A program made the translations under genes and the position numbers. Shown here piece after piece: positions 59,838 to 64,000 of a DNA stretch of 64,000 nucleotides. Positions within the stretch are counted from its first letter, which is position 1, and each line of letters opens with the position of its first letter. A model generated the notes under the pieces. That model made no database searches and was not told the DNA's origin. It was given only the letters and a program-made list of their open reading frames with translations. The stretch is from Ephemerocybe angulata (lineage: Eukaryota; Basidiomycota; Agaricomycetes; Agaricales; Psathyrellaceae), in contig JAACJK010000004.1 in assembly GCA_013368325.1 (NCBI GenBank), positions 124,001-188,000 on the forward strand, given 5' to 3'.

Positions 59838-61918
59838 CTAATGCACCAAGCTCGCCCGCTCAGGTCTCATGGTGATGTCGCATTTGAAGGGGCGGAGTTT
59901 TCTGTGAAGCGGTCGGTGAGAACGTTGAAAAAGTTGTGGGTTGGTATACATACGCGAGAGTGCCGTTCTCCAGCTTGAAATCAATGGGGATTGGCCTCCC
60001 TGTGTCGTCCTTAGGCTCTTCGACGATGAATGTGGACAATATACACGCCGTCATTAGGAAGAGGGCATCGTTACTGAACCCGCGGCCTGGGCAGATACTT
60101 TGGGGTCTGACTTAGTGGTGGGCCCGTTGAATGATATTCGATTTGCCTTACCGTCGTCCAAATCCAAACGCGGCGTAGTCGGCATCTATGACTCCTGGGT
60201 CAACTTTCCCGTTCTCGTCAAGAAACCTCTCCGGTCTGAACTCGAAAGGTCTGTCAAAGACTTCAGGATCATGCATTATTGCCCTAGAGGTATGCAGCTG
60301 CAAGATTAGCACAGAAGCGCGACACCAGAAGAGCTAGCTCGATACTCGCCAAGTATTAGGCATAAAGAAGGTGCCTTTCGGTATGAAGTACCCGTCATAC
60401 TCATCGTCTTCCGTGCTCGTGTGCACAACACCTAGAGAGACCTTTAAATGAAATTCTGAGAGATACTCTGGCATGCTCACGCACCAAGGGGTACAGCTGT
60501 ATACCAGCGACTGAGCTCCTTGACTAAGGCGTGGACATAAGGCAATTGCGGTCGGTCGGATATCAAGGGAAGGCGACCTGAGCCAACGACAGCGTCCAGC
60601 TCCTCTTGCGCTTTCCTTTGCATTTCTGGGTAAGTCGCAAGGGTATAAAAGAGACACCTCGCCGAAGCAGCCGTCTGTGCAAGAGTGTGTCAGGATTCGG
60701 TCACATTTCCGAGCTATTTGAGAAACTTCACCGTGTCAACGCCAGCTAGAAATCGTTGAGATTGGTCAGTACTCAAAACTCAATAGGTCGATGGAGGGAT
60801 AACGGACCGATGTATGCCATTCCACAGACGTTTCTTGCCAACGTCTCTGCTTCAGATAGGCTAGCTGGATCAGTGCCAGCTTCAGGGAAGTGTTCTATGA
60901 AGGCTGCTGCCATGCTGGTGAGGCTGCTATCACTGCTCTTGGTACTATGTGTCTCCTTTGCAACATCGAACGGTTTGGTGTGAACCTTTCCGCTTAACTC
61001 AGCCAATTTTTGGAAGTGCCTCTGAAAACGTGCCCCGGGGAACCACGCTGGAATGTACTTCAGGAAAGGGAAGCTGTTCACGAGGTATCGTCCTGGTCTC
61101 TTAGCGTCCACGACCCCCCGAACTAGAGTCTCCGCTTCTTGGATGAATTCTGCAGTTTTCTTCTTGTCGTCGATGCCATATGTAGTCCGCATAATTATGT
61201 TTCCGAAGAGCCTGTCGAGAGTCACATTCAATTAATCACCTAATCTGCAAGTGAATGAAACTAGACGTACGTCTGAATGTGGCGGGAAAAGTCGTCGGGA
61301 CTGTCCTTGAGTTTACGGAGGAACGAGTTGGTTTCTTCGTACATGATTGGGTGGAACTGCGCCACAGCCGCTGGCTTTCCAAGATAATCGTGAAACGCAC
61401 GGCGATGAAGCCGCAGTTCTGCCCCATACGACATGAGCGAAAAGTTCCATGCCGTTTTAGTCCTGAGAGGGAGGAGGACGTCGAGGGATCATCAGTCGCC
61501 GGTGGGTGAGATTGGATTCTGACTCTGTTTACTCACAACTCTATCAACGCTATGCCAGATGGCCTGTCTGAGTAATTCTTTGCTCGACTTTCCAAAAGAT
61601 CGAATGCCCGTCGGGAAGATCCAAGAACTATAACATCCTGACCCATCAAATTCAGGTAGAGGATATCGCCTGAAATAATCCTTATTCGTGGCAGTTAACA
61701 CCAGAAACTGAATGCGACGTACCGTATTCCTTGCAGAGTGTGTCGTACGCCTCCCATGGCTGGTCATGAGCATTTTGAAACGCGTTTCCCACCAAAGGAA
61801 GGCCCTTTGGTCCAGGGGGTAGAGGTAGTCCGCGAGGGTTACGCTTCCTTCGATTGAGAATGCCCTTGGCAGCCAGGACAGCACTCAGGGTGCCCGCAAT
61901 GACAAGCCAGCCTTGCAT
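59838..61918 (-). CDS. Cytochrome P450 monooxygenase (P450 B), with one GC-AG intron
   Basis: Ten exons: 61723-61918, 61537-61669, 61271-61462, 60808-61211, 60732-60745, 60485-60674, 60350-60431, 60152-60283, 59954-60097 and 59838-59901; 516 residues, every exon as long as its counterpart in P450 A. It has the anchor MQGWLVIAGTLSAVLAAKGI, the LPLPPGPKGLPLVG hinge, I-helix AGVDTTAAS, KELSRW, FRPERFL and the haem loop FGFGRRICPGRGF with Cys450. The residue after the haem Arg is Gly where A has Phe. The intron between exons 7 and 8 has a GC donor (TTG|GCGAGT), the only choice that keeps frame. B is a duplicate of A, inverted and 13 kb away, and shares its upstream block. It is tail-to-tail with the LanC-like gene (151 bp). 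Confidence 0.92.
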
Positions 61919-62319
61919 CGTCAGTGGGGACGTCGACTGTTTTGGTGGGACTCAAACCCCACAGGAGAGGAGCGCCGTGTGTTATGTGAAGAGAAAAGTA
62001 GCCTAGACCAAAAGAAGAAAGGGTTCTCTGGGAATTTCCAGGCTGGGAGGAAGCCGAGACGTCCACGTTGCGTGCCTGCCTCCTCAATTCTGCGCACTCA
62101 ATGAATTCGATGTTGTCACAATAGGCACTTGGGGCAAGACGGGATACAACTTGACATCACGATCTCGGCAAGTACTAATAGAAATAGCCCTTTAGACCCT
62201 GACTTCGGGAGGATTCAGGAACCAGATAGCACCATATGATCATCGGTAGTTCTTCCGCGGGCGCGTGAGCGCCCAGTTTAAGCGCGCATCGTGCGGGTCC
62301 GACGTGCCAGAACGCCTAA
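61919..62319. other. Spacer between P450 B and P450 C
   Basis: 401 bp holding the P450 B upstream block (about 61919-62070, shared with P450 A) and the 3' end of P450 C. No separate gene. Confidence 0.55.
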
Positions 62320-64000
62320 TCAGGGTGGCAAGTTCTCCGTCTGAAGTCTGGGTGTGATATCACATTCAAAAGGAAGAAGTTTACTGCGGGTTAAGACATT
62401 AGCTCCCTTTTCTAGGCAGTACCAGCCAGGAACGACGAGAGTACACTCACGCAATAAGGTGGCTAGTGGTTTCCAAGCTTATCGATACGCGATTGCCTGC
62501 CTTATCCTTTGGCTGATTGATATTGAATGTGGCCAATATGGATGCAGTAAGGATGAACAGGGCATCGCCGGCAAAGTGTCTTCCTGGGCAGATTCTGCAT
62601 AGGACGGTGAGAGTTGATACACGAGTCTAGTATACTGGCAGATACTCGCCGGCGTCCATATCCAAAGGCGTGTTCTACGTCGGGGAGCGACGGGTCGATC
62701 TTCCCGTCCTTCAGAAATCGTTCGGGCTGAAACTCGAAAGGGCTCTCAAAAGTATTGGGGTCGTGCATAATGGCCCTGTATCAAAGGAGATCAATGGTGT
62801 TACCCCCCTGGAAGTTGCGATGTCCCATACCATGTGTTAGGAAAGACAAGTGTTCCTTTGGGAATGAAGTACCCGCTATAATCATCATCCTCCGTGGTAC
62901 AGTGAGGGATACCTGAATATCCGACTTTAATATCTCGAATGCAATATGAAGCTATTCTTACCTACCCAAGGGTACCACGTTGTACCAGCGGCTTATTTCT
63001 TTTACTAGCGCGTGGACGTATGGAAGGTCAGGACGATCTGATATCAGTGGGAGGCGACCATGGCCAACGACAGAATCAAGCTCGGCCTGCGCTTTCCTCT
63101 GTGCCTCGGGGTTGTTGGCAAGGGCCAGGAAGATGCCTTTACCTGTTACAGTCGTCTGATTGAGGGATAAGCTTCAATTGATAGCAGTGATCCTAATAGT
63201 TGGGTAATGCTCACTGTATCGGAGCCAGCTGTGTAGAACTCGAATTAAAACGACGATTACCAAAAGAGCGACGACGAGAGCGACGTACCCATATACGCTT
63301 CGGCACAAACATGTCTCGCCACCGATTCAGCCTCACTGTCATCTCCGTTGCGTTCGATGAAGCTCGACGCCATGCTCGGATATGCACTTTGGTCTCCAGG
63401 CGAGTAATTCGCCTTTGCTAAATCATAAGGTGCTTGTAGAGTCCTGTGGACTATGACGGCCACTTTACGGAAGTGTCGTTTGAACTCAGCTCCCGGAAAC
63501 CAGGTTGGGATATACTTCAATAATGGAAACATGTTGACGAGATATTTACCCGGCCTTGCCGCCTCCGTGATCTCGTGAACAAGGGTCGCTGCGTTATGAA
63601 TGAATTCGGGGGTGTTCTTGGGGTCGTTGATGCCATACGCGGTGCGCATAATTGTTGTACCAGAGAATCTTCGCTCCGTCGTCAGATTATGGGGAACGGC
63701 CATCTGCTATAGTAGCACGGGGATCACCTACTGTTCAATGTGTTTCAGAAACGCCCCAGGACTTTCCCTGAGGTTTCGGAGTAATCTGTTTGCTTCCTCG
63801 TACATGATGGGATGAAACCTCGCGACAGATGCCTGCTTCAGCTGGTCGTGAAACGCACGTCGATGCTGCCTCCAACTCGGGCCGTAAGGCATCATTCCAA
63901 AGTCCCAAGTCATTTCAAGCCTGGCATGGGTCAGATTCAATTAATCGGACAGGTTTTACCGTAAAATCCTCACAAATCGATCACTGGGACGTAAGGCCGA
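62320..64000 (-). CDS. Cytochrome P450 monooxygenase (P450 C), 5' end outside the window
   Basis: Visible exons: 63974 to the edge, 63732-63920, 63289-63668, 63215-63228, 62966-63155, 62831-62912, 62650-62775, 62595-spliced 62451-62594 and 62320-62383. The N-terminal anchor and part of exon 2 lie beyond 64000. The 14-nt microexon (GSDT), the 190-, 82-, 144- and 64-nt exons and all intron phases match P450 A and B; two other exons are shorter by whole codons. Motifs: I-helix AGSDTTTVTG, KEISRW, FQPERFL, haem loop FGYGRRICPGRHF, C-terminal PFECDIT. It is a more diverged third member of the same subfamily, head-to-tail with B. The intron before the haem Cys has a GC donor (CCG|GCGAGT). All active-site parts seen are intact. 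Confidence 0.88.

Overview
The window reads as nuclear DNA of a filamentous basidiomycete, most likely an agaricomycete. Almost every gene is cut by short GT-AG introns (mostly 45-80 nt). The gene content is typical of that group: membrane-anchored copper radical oxidases, cytochrome P450s, F-box proteins, small secreted Kex2-type proteins, and the fused acetylglutamate kinase/reductase of fungal arginine synthesis. No tRNA, rRNA, CRISPR array or replication origin was found. I assembled all gene models by hand from codon phase, splice signals and comparison between paralogues in the window. For almost every model the summed exon lengths are an exact multiple of three; the exceptions are flagged.

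Layout, left side (1-24.7 kb). The left edge cuts a CmcJ/NvfI/AsaB-type oxygenase gene. It is followed by a very young transposable element with two perfect 191-bp inverted repeats and a 9-bp target duplication, then an F-box gene. From 5.4 to 23.1 kb lies a block with two paralogous, divergently oriented glyoxal/galactose-oxidase-type copper radical oxidases. Between them are a small secreted basic protein, a GPR1/FUN34/YaaH (acetate/ammonium) transporter and a tandem pair of secreted-metabolite-lactonase-like beta-propellers. An H2O2-producing and organic-acid-handling neighbourhood is a reasonable inference, not a demonstrated pathway. A hypothetical F-box-like gene follows.

Middle (25-39.3 kb). 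This part holds a class-3 lipase, a membrane protein, an alpha/beta-hydrolase whose start codon is built by splicing, and a BEM46/ABHD13-type hydrolase with an apparent one-base deletion. Next comes an unusual 1381-residue O-methyltransferase carrying a roughly 700-residue low-complexity tail with five spaced repeats.

Right side (41-64 kb). There are two tandem related secreted proteins with Kex2 sites, and three P450 genes of one subfamily. Two of these P450s have ten exons of identical lengths; two use GC-AG introns. A secreted protein with an internal 41-residue duplication and a BTB gene with one in-frame stop follow the first P450. After them come a large Ser/Pro-rich protein, ARG5,6 (bifunctional arginine biosynthesis) and a LanC-like glutathione-binding protein. 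The P450s, O-methyltransferase and left-edge oxygenase are the kinds of gene found in fungal secondary metabolism, but no backbone synthase is present, so I do not call a biosynthetic cluster.

Several long intergenic stretches (10.0-13.1, 14.2-16.3, 32.5-34.6 kb) show no gene I can support.
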